Source of the DNA: Byssochlamys sp. IMV 00236
Taxonomy: Eukaryota; Ascomycota; Eurotiomycetes; Eurotiales; Thermoascaceae
Assembly: GCA_001931875.2 (NCBI GenBank)
Contig: MSJH02000555.1
Span: forward strand, 1 to 39,177
Reading direction: 5' to 3'
Length of the DNA: 39,177 nucleotides
Below, piece after piece: positions 1-10,943 of the stretch (its first letter is position 1; each line of letters begins with the position of its first letter). A program made the position numbers and the translations under genes. A model generated the notes under the pieces. That model searched no databases. It was given only the letters and a program-made list of their open reading frames with translations, and had not been told where the DNA came from.

Positions 1-23
1 TTTTTTTTTTTTTTTTTTTTTTT
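1..23. repeat. poly-T run at window start
   Basis: A run of 23 T opens the window. It lies inside the intron that follows the last visible CAF40 exon, whose donor is at 27-26 on the minus strand. A homopolymer exactly at the edge suggests that an assembly contig stopped here. Confidence 0.8.
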
Positions 24-27
24 ATAC

Positions 28-1228
28 CTTGGATTTTCAGATAACCGTAAATAGCAACGAATGACGTGCTTCAAGAGACGCATGGCTTGCGTTTCTACTA
101 ATTGATTCACCATATTATGCAATACGGTAGCTACTGCATAAAATCTCTCATACGTTTGACAAATATAATACTATAGACAATAAGCGTTTGTTGATGTCAC
201 ATAATCACACTACTTACCAAACCAGTTTCATCCAAAAGAATCTTTTGGACAACAAAAATGGCAACTGTTTTTGATAGCTCACTGCCTGATTCCATAATGC
301 GAAGACAAAGAGGAATAATTTCAGTTGACAATAAGAAGCTGATGACCTCTGGATTATCATTCTATAAAACATTGTCTTACTATTTGCCCCACTTTTTACT
401 CATAACAATAAGATTACCTTGACTAAAGCACCAATCACACCAAGGCTGGTCAATCGAAGGTATTCAAAAGGTCGAGTTTTGCTTGTTGTGTTCAAAAAGG
501 GATAAAGATAGAGTGGAATATGAGCTACATAAGTATTAGTTTGAATTGTACATGTATAATATATTTATAAATACCTTGAAGGAATAAACTGCGTGTTTCA
601 TTATGATTTGCTACACACTGAAGTAAAGCAAGCGCATTACAAACTCGGTTGGAAGCTCCGCCGCTGAGCGTAGGTGGATTTAACAGTGGATAGACTGTGA
701 TGATTTCTTGAAGTAAAACAGGAATGACACCTACGCAAATACATGTATAAGCAACGTAATCCAATCCTCCTTAAAAAAAATCAAGGCCGTACCATATGAA
801 TACCATAATACAAGGGCCAAATCTTCAAACTGTTCCCTCTTCTTACTTAGGTCCAATAAAGCTTGTTCTCTTGTCGAAGGATTGAGTAATTCCAAGACAA
901 GACCATAAATTTTTTCTTCGTCCAAGTGAGCTAGTTTATGTTGCTGTTGTTGAGCAGCAGCGTGAGCATGAGCGTGAGCAGCAGCAGCAGCTTCTTGTTG
1001 TTGCTGTTGAATATTATAAAGAGGCATAGCTTGAGAAGGATTGCCCAGCATTTGCGCAAAGACATAAGGATCAGCGTTGGCTCCATTAGTTGACCGCATA
1101 GCAGGAAAATGCTGAGACAGCGCGTTATTGGGAAGTGACGCTGACAGTGGATTAACAGCTGCTGCGGCTGCTGCATTGGCTAAGGATGACTGTTGAATAT
1201 ACTGATGGAGGTGTGAGTTGGGATGCAT
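28..1228 (-). CDS. CAF40: CCR4-NOT complex subunit CAF40/CNOT9 (RCD1 family), 3' end missing
   Basis: Armadillo-repeat subunit of the CCR4-NOT deadenylase, acting in cytoplasmic mRNA decay and repression. Minus-strand exons are 1228-793, 730-575, 524-418, 361-218 and 170-28; the rest lies off the left edge. All joins keep frame (phases 1, 1, 0, 0) and use GT..AG. Recognisable RCD1 core motifs run in order: [97 protein letters not shown]. The first ~100 residues are a Gln/Ala/His-rich low-complexity leader, as in many fungal homologues. The start is the first ATG of the long first exon. Family knowledge: CNOT9 has pockets that bind tryptophans of GW182-type proteins. The gene is divergent from the WNK gene. 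Confidence 0.95.
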
Positions 1229-1544
1229 TTCTAATTATATAAAAATAATAAAGGAATATTGTTTTAAAAGGGAAAAAAGAAACGAAAAAGTTTAGTTCCA
1301 AAAATTATTTTTGTAGGTGAAGCTATCACGTGACTTAGATCTAAACCTGATGAAAGAAGGAAAAAGGGAAAACAGGGGGTAAGAAAAAAAAAGGAAAGAG
1401 GGAGATGTAAGGAGGAAGAGGACGCTATTTTAAATAATTACTGTCTTTAATGTGTAAAGAAAGAAGAGTGCATGGTTTCCTTATTCTGAGTGTCTCAAAC
1501 TAGGCTGAACTGACTTTTTCATAAACAAAATTTTTTTCTGGTTT

Positions 1545-1581
<37 letters not shown>

Positions 1582-1799
1582 TCTATATATATTTATACTT
1601 TCTTTCTTTTTCTTTCTTTCTTTATTCTCTTTGTTTTCTTTATATTCCCTTTTTAATTATTTCTTTAACTATACATCTTGTTTAATTATACTTCCCACTT
1701 TATTGTAATGTGGGGTTGGTAACTTTTTTTTTTACACACTCTTTTTTTGTATATTCTTTTTATTTATTCTAACAACCACCCTAAATATAAACTGTTGTC
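1229..1799. promoter_or_regulatory. Divergent intergenic region CAF40 / WNK with a (CT)13 tract
   Basis: This 571-bp region separates two divergently transcribed genes and must hold both promoters. It contains a perfect (CT)13 run at 1551-1576, inside a roughly 200-bp pyrimidine-rich stretch (about 1530-1740) that leads up to the WNK start. Such CT-rich leaders are common upstream of fungal start codons. I see no coding sequence or RNA gene here. Confidence 0.5.
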
Positions 1800-3759
1800 A
1801 TGGCAACTATAGAAAACAAAGTTTATTTACCCAAGTCAACAAGTGAAGACTCTATAGATTCAGGCATATACAGTCCATCTTCTACAGATTCAGTCACCAA
1901 AAACACCACATCGAGTTCAATATCTCTCGTCAGACAATTGGCCGCACAATTTCCAGAATATGAACGAACACCCTTGATGGAACCCTTTGGGGGAGTGTGG
2001 ATGAATCCAAATACGGAAATGGACAGACCAGATGCTGAACGGATCATTGAAGTTTCAAATAATGGAAGATTTGCTAAATTGAATACCTTTTTGGGTAAAG
2101 GAGCTTATAAAGTGGTTTATAAAGCAATCGATAGAGAAGAAGGATACGAAGTCGCTTGGAACGTATTACAGGTAAACAATGAAACATGTGTTATAAAAGA
2201 GATCTAATATGTCTTGTAGGTAACTAGACAAGAAGTGAAAGCTTTGGGCCATGAGATCGAAATCTTAAAATCAGTTCGACACCCAAACATCATCACCTTT
2301 CATGAGGCGTGGTATACGGACACTGAATTTGTATTCATCACAGAACTAATGACCTCTGGTACACTACGCGAGTATATCCGTAAACTAAATTTACCCAACA
2401 TAAAGATCGTCAAACGATGGTGCAGACAAATTCTCAAAGGTCTCGTCTATCTGCACTCTCATAACCCGACCATCATTCACCGCGACATCAAGTGTGATAA
2501 CATCTTCATCAACGGCGCCCACGGCGAGATCAAGATTGGTGATATGGGTACAGCTGAAATGAAAATCGACAAGAAATACACAGTGATCGGTACCCCTGAA
2601 TTCATGGCACCGGAAATGTATGAGGAAAAAGGATACAGTGAAAAGGTTGATATCTACGCCTTTGGTATGTGTCTGCTCGAGATGGTGACGGGCGAATACC
2701 CTTATAATGAATGTACGAATGCAGCTCAAGTGTTCAAAAAAGTGACCCAGAATATTCGTCCAGAGTGCTTGTCCAGAGTGCAGGACCCCGAGGTGCTTTC
2801 GCTGATCAATAACTGTTTGGCTCCAGAAAATGAGCGTATGTCGGCTCAAGAGATTCTGGAGCACTCCTTTCTTGCGGTTGAACCTGAAGTCGTACTGCTT
2901 GCTTCAGATATGTCCATGAAGCAGCTTACCTTACAAGTTGTTTTCAAGGGTACCGATAAGCTCTCAGTCAAGTTTGAGTTCAATGCGGACACAGATACCG
3001 CAGAAGACGTGGTTGCAGAAATGATTGAAGAACAAGTATTGCCCGAGAGGTATCAACAGCTGATCACGGGTGACATCAACCGTCTGCTTCGAGACTTGAC
3101 TAAACAGCAAACTGCAGAAAAAGTCGAGGATGATCGGACAGTCTGGCGAAGAGAAAATGATATCCGATCTGAACTTGAACGGGCTAAGCGCGAGCTCAGA
3201 GCAGCAAGGGATAAGATTCTTGATGCTGAAAAGAAGTTTGATTCACTAGAACAGCGTACACAGCTGGCCGAAGAACGTTATAGAGACACGATAAATGCCC
3301 TCGAACTGGCCAAAATATCCGTTCTTGAATCTCCTACGTCCTCTTTGCCAGATACAGACCTAACCGATCATGAAACTGCTAATGAAGATAATCTAACTAC
3401 GTTCGATTCAGCTGGTAAGTCTTGCGACAATAGTTTGGTATCTTTATTAACTTTTTTGATTAGTTGAATATCCAAATGATACAAGTATAGAAAGATTTGT
3501 ATTAGAAACAGCAGCAGCGTCTAATCGAAACAAGAACAAGGCGCTTGAATGGGTACACAAACTCCATGAGCAGGATATCATGACCGTTGGTGACCTACGT
3601 GATCTTCATGATGAGGACTGGGCTGGTATAGGCTTAACTGTATTTGCCCAGCGTGCTCTCAAAAATATGCTTGCTGGTAAAAAGCAAGTAGCTCAAAGGT
3701 CAAGAGCGACCTCAAGTGGAACAAACACACCTATTGATGAACAAGATCAATACATCTAA
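1800..3759 (+). CDS. WNK-type serine/threonine kinase with a C-terminal SAM-like domain
   Basis: Exons 1800-2171, 2220-3414 and 3464-3759 give 620 aa. Kinase domain is about residues 95-355. The WNK hallmark is visible: the glycine loop reads GKGAYK and supplies the lysine (K104), while the usual beta-3 VAIK lysine is absent (VAWNVLQ). HRDIKCDN holds the catalytic Asp (about D213), the metal-binding motif is DMG (about D232), and the activation segment ends VIGTPEFMAPEMYEEKGYSEKVDIYAFGMC, nearly WNK consensus. Next come a PF2/CCT-like fold (about 360-415: VKFEFNADTDTAEDVVAEM), a charged coiled coil (about 434-495) and a SAM-like tail (about 535-600). In animals and plants WNKs control ion and osmotic balance; the role here is inferred only. 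Its DMGTA replaces the animal DLGLA chloride-binding motif. Confidence 0.93.
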
Positions 3760-4071
3760 AAAGAGAGAGAGAGGAAAAAAAAAAAAAGCTATTCTCATCT
3801 ATACATAAATGTATCTGTATTCCCCCACTTTCTCTCTCTCTCTCTTTCTCTTTCTCTTTATTGAATGTTTTTATAACAATAATATATCATTTATACATAA
3901 AAGAATCTTTATAATGAAAATCAATCTACAAGAAATGCAGTGATTTATCTCTTGATTTGGTAATGCAGCAGTCTTGAACTGTGGCTTATTCGTGACCATG
4001 TTTTATCTTTCTGGATATTTTATATCAAATGAAGCCTACTCTTTTTTCTTTTTTTAAAAAAGCAGCATAGA
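3760..4071. other. Short tandem intergenic region
   Basis: This 312-bp gap lies between WNK and UTP7 on the same strand. It contains a second CT-rich stretch (about 3831-3858) in the WNK 3' region and AT-rich sequence up to the UTP7 start. I see no gene. Confidence 0.5.
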
Positions 4072-5585
4072 ATGCCCAAGACAACACAGCGTGAAAATAA
4101 GAAACAACATAAACCAAAGAGCAAGAAGGTTTCCCTTCCAAGCACAGAAGATGAACATGTGCCTAATGAAGAGAAGTATTTACGCATAGAACCCAGCAAA
4201 AGCTTCAAGGTACATAATAGTATTATGTAAATAAATATCGACTAAACGCCCATTTATAGAAAATAAAAGACAAGAAGCTAAGAACCAAATTAATAAAACA
4301 AGATATTCAAGCTCGAGAAGCAGCTAAAGCAGCAGCCAGAGCAGAGATGTTGTTGCACGAGGATGTAGGTTACTTGGAAGCAGAGGGCATAGAAAATACA
4401 CATTATTATACACAAGATAAACTTAAACAAGCAGTGGACGTTAATACAGCTAGCAAGGTAATCTTGTTATTTTACTTTTTTCGAATGGATCAACTTAATG
4501 TTCATTATAGATGTTTTCCTTAGATCTACCCACATTTGGTCCATATAGGGTTGACTATACCCGCAACGGCCGTCACTTGCTGATAGGAGGACATAAAGGA
4601 CATATAGCTGCATTCGATTGGCAATCAGGAAATCTTCATTTTGAACTTAATGTTAATGAAACTGTGCGTGATGTCACGTAAGTTGAATCATTATTTATTT
4701 ACAAAAACAGTCGCTGATCATCATTCTAGCTGGCTTCACAATGAACAAATGCTCGCAGTAGCACAAAAGAAATACGTCTACATATACGATAAAACTGGCT
4801 TAGAAATTCATCGTCTAAAGAATCATGTGAATGTAGATCGACTGGAATTCTTACCCTATCACTTTTTACTGGCGTCGACTGGCAGTACTGGATTCTTAAA
4901 GTACCAAGATACGTCCACTGGTCAAGTTGTTAAGGAGATTCGAACGGGTTTAGGTCCCTGTAATACGATGACACAGAACAAATATAATGCAGTCATTCAT
5001 CTCGGCCATAATAATGGTACAGTAACCATGTGGTCACCTACAATGGTTCAGCCTCTTGTCAAGATGCTCTGTCATCGTGGTCCAGTGAGAGCTGTGGCTA
5101 TTGATAAAGGAGGATATTATATGGCCACAGCAGGTGTCGACGGTCAGCTCAAAATTTGGGATATTCGTAAATACGGTGTTGTGCAAGAGTATTTTACGCC
5201 TCGTACAGCGTCATGTTTAGACATATCAGACACAGGCTTACTAAGTGTTGGTTTCAATACGACGGTACAAGTATGGAAAGATGCCTTTAGAACAAAGCAG
5301 ACAACACCTTACATGACACATCTCGAAGAAGGTTCACCTATTGTTGATTCTAAATTTGTTCCCTATGAAGACATATTGGGTATTGGTCACCAAAAGGGTT
5401 TATCTCATCTCGTCATTCCTGGTGCTGGTGAAGCCAACTTTGATTCACTCGAGGCTAACCCATACCAGACAAAGAAACAGAGACAAGAAGCCGAAGTACA
5501 CTCATTATTAGACAAGTTACAGCCTGAAATGATCGTACTTGACCCAACATCGATTGGTAAAGTGGCCAGAAAGCCAAATAAATAA
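4072..5585 (+). CDS. UTP7: U3 snoRNP/SSU processome WD40 protein UTP7 (WDR46/BING4)
   Basis: Exons 4072-4209, 4260-4457, 4511-4677 and 4730-5585 give 452 aa; every join keeps frame. The N-terminus is Lys-rich and hydrophilic. WD-like blades follow ([44 protein letters not shown]). The diagnostic BING4 C-terminal block sits near the end: [55 protein letters not shown]7 is a nucleolar scaffold in the 90S pre-ribosome, needed for early 18S rRNA processing. The protein is somewhat shorter than yeast and human members, mainly at the N-terminus. Only 147 bp separate its stop from the eIF5B start. Confidence 0.95.
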
Positions 5586-5732
5586 TAAACTGTATATTGT
5601 GTACAAATGGTTGTCTGTTTTCGTTCTAAGCTAAAATAATCGTGACTTTTATAGTGGCTTAGATGAACGTTTTTTAAAATTACAGGAAACACTGAGTCTC
5701 TCTTTTTTATTATACAACATATAACCTGAAAA

Positions 5733-8700
5733 ATGGGAAAGAAGAAGGGTGGAAAAAGAAAGGACGATTACTGGTAATGTCTAGGGTCAAAGAAAGAGAA
5801 CAGAGAAAAATGTTATGAACACTATAAAATAATAGGGATGAAGCCTTTGAAGAAGACGCTGTTGCCACTGGTGCCGCAGCGGCTCCTGACGAAACCGAAG
5901 AAAACTTTGCTCAAAGAGCTACGGCTTTTAGTGCTCTTGCCGGTGAGGATGAAGAAGACGATGGGTAATATTAAAAGCCATGTGTCTTTGATTTAACTAA
6001 CCGAGTCTTATTTTTGTAGTTTAATGGCCATGGTCAACAAAGCTGCTAAAAACAAAGTCAAGAAGCAAAAGAAAAAGAAGCAGCAGTTGGTCGACGAAGA
6101 TGAAGAAGAACAGGAACCACCTGCCGCAGAGAAGCCTGCTCCTGCTCCTGCTCCAGCTGCCGAACCTGCTGACGAAGTCGATGAATTTGACTGGGTGAAT
6201 GACAACAAGAAGAATAAAAAGAACAAAAAGTCAAACAAGCAAACAGAACCTGCAGCCGAAGCAGCAGAAGAACAAGCTGCGCCTGAAGGTGAAATCCGTA
6301 TTTTGACCAAAAAGGAAAAGGAGCGATTAAAGAAGGAAAAGCAAAAGGAAGCCAAACGGTTGGCTGCCCTCGAAAAGAAAAAGCAACAAGAAGCTGAAGA
6401 AGCCGAGTTTAACAAACTTTTGGGTCTCGATGATAAAAAGGAAGAGCCTACCTCTGAATCCCAACAGACAACCGAAGCTCCAGCTAAATCAAAGAAACAA
6501 CTTCTCAAGGAAAAGAAGGCCAAGAAGCTTGCTGCTAAAGAAACTGCAACTGAAAGCCCTGAAACACCTGTTGAAGAACCCACCCCTGCACCCGCACCTA
6601 CACCAGCCAAGGGTAAGAAGGGTAAAGGTGCACCTGTTGCTGCTTTGAGAAAAATGATTGAAGCCCAGCGTGCTGCTGAGGAAGCAGAACGCAAGCGTCT
6701 AGAGGAAGAGCGTAAGCGTATTGAAGAAGAAGAAAGAAAGCGCGAGGAAGAAGAAAGAAAACGTGAAGAAGCTCGTGCTGCAAAGAGAGAGAAGGAAAGA
6801 CTCAAGAGAGAACAACTTCGTAAGGAAGGTAAACTCTTGACGAAAGCACAAAAAGAAGCTCAACGATTGGCACAACTCCGTCATCAACAATTGCTTGCCT
6901 CTGGCCACGTTCGTGTTCAAGCTTTAGAGGATAACGATCAAAAGCCCAAGAAGCCAGTATATGGAAACCGTAAGAAGAAGGTTATCAGCAAGGAAGAGCA
7001 GGAACGTAGACAGCAAGAGGCTGAGCAAAAACGCTTGGAAGAAGAAAAGAAACGTAAAGAAGAGGAGGAGGCCAAGAAGGCCGCTGAAGCTGCTGCTGCT
7101 GCTGCTGCTGCTGCTGAAGAAGAGCCTGAAGATGATGATGACTGGGAGAATGCAGTTGTCAGCAGTGATGAAGAAGAAAAGGCACCAAAGAAGGAAAGCG
7201 AGGAAGACTTGAAGAGCGATTGGGATGCTTCTAGCGATGAAGAAGAGAAGGCTGCTCCTGCTGCTAAATCTGCTGCTAAACCTGCTGCTTCTGCCAAGAC
7301 TGCCGAAAAGGCTGCTCCTGCTAAACCTGCTCCTGCTGCTAAAGCTGCCCCTGCAAAGGCTGCCAAGAAGGAAGAATCCGAAAGCGAATCTGAAGAAGAT
7401 GACTCTGATGACTATGACTCTGAGGATGATTCCGATTACAGCAGTTCTGATGACGAGCAGCTTACTGCCACACAACGTCTTGCCCTTCAAAAGAAGGAAG
7501 AAGCCGCTGCCCGTCGTCTTCAACGTCAAAAGGAAGCTATGGCTAATCGTTCACAGGACGACTTGCGTTCACCTATCTGTGTCATTCTTGGCCACGTAGA
7601 TACTGGTAAAACCAAGTTGCTGGATAAGATTCGTCAGACCAATGTGCAAGAAGGCGAAGCTGGTGGTATTACCCAGCAGATTGGTGCCACTTATTTCCCT
7701 GCTGAAGCTATTGAAAAGAAGACTGCCGTCCTTGGCGACAAACGTGTTGACAAGATGAAGGTTCCTGGTCTCTTGGTCATTGATACCCCTGGTCACGAAT
7801 CTTTCACCAATTTGAGAAGCAGAGGTAGTTCTCTCTGTAACATTGCCATTCTGGTTGTAGATATCATGCACGGTCTTGAGCCTCAAACTCTTGAATCTAT
7901 TCGTTTGCTTCGTGATCGTAAGACTCCCTTCATTGTAGCATTGAACAAGATCGATCGTCTCTTCCAATGGGAAGCCACTCCTGATAATTCCTTCCTTGAC
8001 TCTCTCGAAAAGCAAAAGCCTTCCGTTAAGCAAGAATTTGAAACTCGTGTTCAACAAACCATTGTCGCCTTTGCTGAACAAGGTCTTAATGCTCAACTTT
8101 ACTACAAGAACAAGAACTTTGCCAAATATGTCTCTTTGGTTCCTACCTCTGCTCATACAGGTGAAGGTATTCCTGATATGCTCAATTTGCTTATCCACTT
8201 GACACAGACTCGTATGAGTGACAAGCTGATGTATGTCACCGAACTCGAATGTACTGTTCTTGAAGTCAAGGTGATTGAAGGTTTGGGCACAACCATTGAT
8301 GTTGTCCTTGTCAACGGTTGGTTGCATGAAGGAGATCGTATTGTCGTCTGTGGTCTAAATGGTCCGATTGTCACCCAGATTCGAGCACTGCTGACGCCTC
8401 AACCAATGAGAGAACTGCGTGTCAAGTCTCAATATATCCATCACAAATCCGTCAAGGCTGCCCTTGGTATCAAGATTGCAGCTCCTGATCTTGAAAAGGC
8501 CATTGCTGGTTCCCGTCTGCTAGTTGTCGGTCCTGATGATGATGAAGATGACTTGAAGGAAGAAGTGATGTCTGATCTGACCAACTTGATGAGCTCCATT
8601 GACCGTACTGGTCACGGTGTTTGGGTGCAAGCATCTACCTTGGGTGCTTTAGAAGCCCTGTTAGAATTTTTAAGAACAAGCAATATTCCAGTGTCAGGTA

Positions 8701-9371
8701 TCAACATTGGTCCTGTGCATAGGAAGGATGTTGTCAAGGCTAGTGTCATGTTGGAAAAAGCACGAGAGTATGCGGTGATGCTGTGTTTCGATGTCAAGGT
8801 TGATAAAGATGCCGAAGATCTCGCCGAAGAATTGGGTATCAAGGTCTTTACTGCTGATATTATTTACCATCTCTTCGATCGCTTCCAAGAACATTTTGCT
8901 CAAATTGCTGAACAGAAACGTAAGGATCAAGCTGACCAAGTCGTATTCCCTTGTGTATTGAAGATGGTGCCTCGTGCTATCTACATGAAGCGTGATCCCA
9001 TCATCATGGGTGTGGACGTTATGGAAGGCTCACTTCGTATTGGTACTCCCATCTGTGTAGTGAAAACCAATCCAGAAACACAGGCTAGAGAAATCATTAC
9101 ACTTGGTAAAGTTACATCTATGGAACAGAACCATAAACCTGTTGAAGTGGTGAGAAAGGGACAAGCTGGCGCAGGCGTTGCTATCAAGGTTGAATGCCCA
9201 TCTTACGAGACACCCAAGGCATACGGTCGTCACTTTGACGATAATGATGAGTTCTACTCAAAGGTGACTCGTCAATCTATTGATATTCTGAAAGAATCAT
9301 TCAGAAATGATATGTCAAAAGAAGAATGGGCTTTAGTAGTTAAGCTTAAGAAGATTTTGGGTGTTGACTAA
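5733..9371 (+). CDS. FUN12: Translation initiation factor eIF5B (IF2-like GTPase)
   Basis: Exons 5733-5773, 5836-5964 and 6020-9371 give 1173 aa, within the family range. The first two tiny exons encode the conserved start (MGKKK...DDYWDEAFEED), typical of eIF5B, so the true start is 5733 and not the ATG at 6024. Residues ~60-570 are a long Lys/Glu/Ala charged, disordered region with poly-Ala and acidic Ser-Asp-Glu stretches. The GTPase core follows: G1 GHVDTGKT (about 581), G2 region [14 protein letters not shown]3 DTPGH, G4 NKID, G5 SAHTGEG. Then come the beta-barrel domains and the C-terminal domain that binds eIF1A. It catalyses 60S joining after start-codon selection and also tests pre-40S particles. 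Confidence 0.98.
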
Positions 9372-9639
9372 GAAAATACAATGTAAAATAGTCAAGAAAT
9401 GATTGTTTTGTTTAATTTAAAAGAAGAATAAAAAATAAAATATAGCCATTGTATATTGACTTTAGAACAAGACAGAGCTGAGATCATCTTTATTTGTTTA
9501 GCGCTTCAATGAAAATCTTGATCTATTGCGAATAAGTCAAAAAAAAAAAGAGAGCAAAAGAATCTGACCTAGAACTTTTTTATTTTCTATGTGATTTTTG
9601 CTTTTTTACTTTTGTACCTAAAATATTACAATAAATATA

Positions 9640-10616
9640 ATGGCAGAGGACTCTTCATGGCATGAAGCACCTACACAAGATCAAGCAGTGGTTCAACGAA
9701 GTCGTAAAGTAGTTGTTGTTCTTGAGAATGCTTCTTTGGAAGCTGCTCGTTTAAACTTTTTCCGTTCTGATTCCAAGATGCAATTACTTAACTGCGATGA
9801 GCATCAATCTATTCTCAAAAAGCTAGGCAGAGATATTGCCGATGCAAGACCAGATATTGTTCACCAGGTAATTTAAAAATAAAAAGAAAGTATTGAACTT
9901 GATACTAAAAGTGAAGGACTACTGTGCGTGTTGTTAGTGTCTTTTAACTTTACTTGACAGCCCTTTAAACAAATCCGGCCACCTCGAGGTAAGGCATTAT
10001 ACAACACTCGTAATACATGACGCGTATGAAAAAATTGCGCGTGTGTAGTGATGATATACTGATAATTCATGTAGGTCTATATTCATACAGCAAAAGGGGT
10101 CGTTATTCGTATTAATCCAGCGTGCCGTATACCAAGGACAATTAAACGCTTTTCTGGTTTGATGGGTAAGTTTAATTAAGATTATTCCTCCGTTTGCTGA
10201 AACTTTTCCTTTATACGTATAGTTCAATTGTTAGAAAGAGGAAGCATTAAAGGCGACGTTGAAGGAAATATAACCCTTCTAGAAATTGTCCCTGGTCCTG
10301 TACAACAATATTTTCCAGCAGATTCTAAAGTGCTTGGTAAGAATACACAAACATGGAAGCAATCCCCGTGACAACTAATCTTGGTTTTGTAGCACTTTCT
10401 TATAATGCGCCTAGAGTAAAACTATACGATTATTTCAAACAATTACCCAAAGGGCAACCTGTTGTTGTGGCCGTTGGCGCAATGGCTAAGGGTCCTGATA
10501 CATTTGCAGATGCATACGCACAGGAAAAGATTGGTATTTCACAATATGCATTGTCAGCATCTGTTGCCTGCGGCAAAGTTTGCTGTGCTTTTGAAGATCT
10601 TTGGGATATTATGTAA
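9640..10616 (+). CDS. EMG1: rRNA small subunit pseudouridine N1-methyltransferase EMG1/NEP1
   Basis: Exons 9640-9867, 9938-9988, 10075-10165, 10223-10336 and 10393-10616 give 235 aa, a normal length. The second exon is only 51 nt (17 residues, [10 protein letters not shown]). SPOUT-class hallmarks run in order: [59 protein letters not shown], a GDVEGN segment, [10 protein letters not shown], and [24 protein letters not shown] at the C-terminus. EMG1 methylates the hypermodified pseudouridine of helix 35 in 18S rRNA and has a structural role in the SSU processome. The stop is 327 bp from the convergent Nudix gene. Confidence 0.96.
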
Positions 10617-10734
10617 AAATATCAAGGAAAGTTCTGATTTGAAACGAATTGATTCCTGTTTTTTAATTTTTTTTTATCAATGGCATTAAACAATAAAAAG
10701 AACATCACTGTATTTTTCAGGAGAATAATCATTT

Positions 10735-10781
10735 GTTGCTTAGCAACGCTCATTAAAAAAAAAAAAGGTTGCCACGGCAAA
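10735..10781. promoter_or_regulatory. Pair of RFX/X-box-like palindromes
   Basis: Two motifs lie 20 bp apart in the 327-bp convergent gap between EMG1 and the Nudix gene. The first, 10735-10747, reads GTTGCTTAGCAAC, a perfect inverted repeat with a 1-nt centre. The second, 10768-10781, reads GTTGCCACGGCAAA, one base from the 14-bp RFX consensus GTTGCC-N2-GGCAAC. An A12 run lies between them. The same gap also has a G9 run near 10893-10901. Binding by an RFX-type factor is an inference from sequence alone. Confidence 0.4.
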
Positions 10782-10943
10782 ATAACAACAATTCTATTTT
10801 TAGGAACAAATACATATTTTAATCAGAATAAATTACTTGAAAGAGTGCATCAAAAAGTACAATTGAAATGCGGAAGGGTAGAGAGACATGAAGGGGGGGG
10901 GAGAAAAGGTGATATTTCTAATGATGTATCAAAAAAGAGGGAG

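Noticed and set aside
1551..1576. CRISPR-like or tandem array from the CT repeats
   Set aside because: It is a simple dinucleotide microsatellite with no spacers, in a eukaryotic context.
6008..6805. Long minus-strand Ser/Phe-rich open frames opposite eIF5B (also 6924-7529)
   Set aside because: They are shadows of the biased Lys/Glu/Ala coding strand and have no family resemblance.
6024..9371. Single-exon eIF5B starting at the ATG at 6024
   Set aside because: Two upstream small exons encode the conserved YWDE..FEED N-terminus and join in frame.
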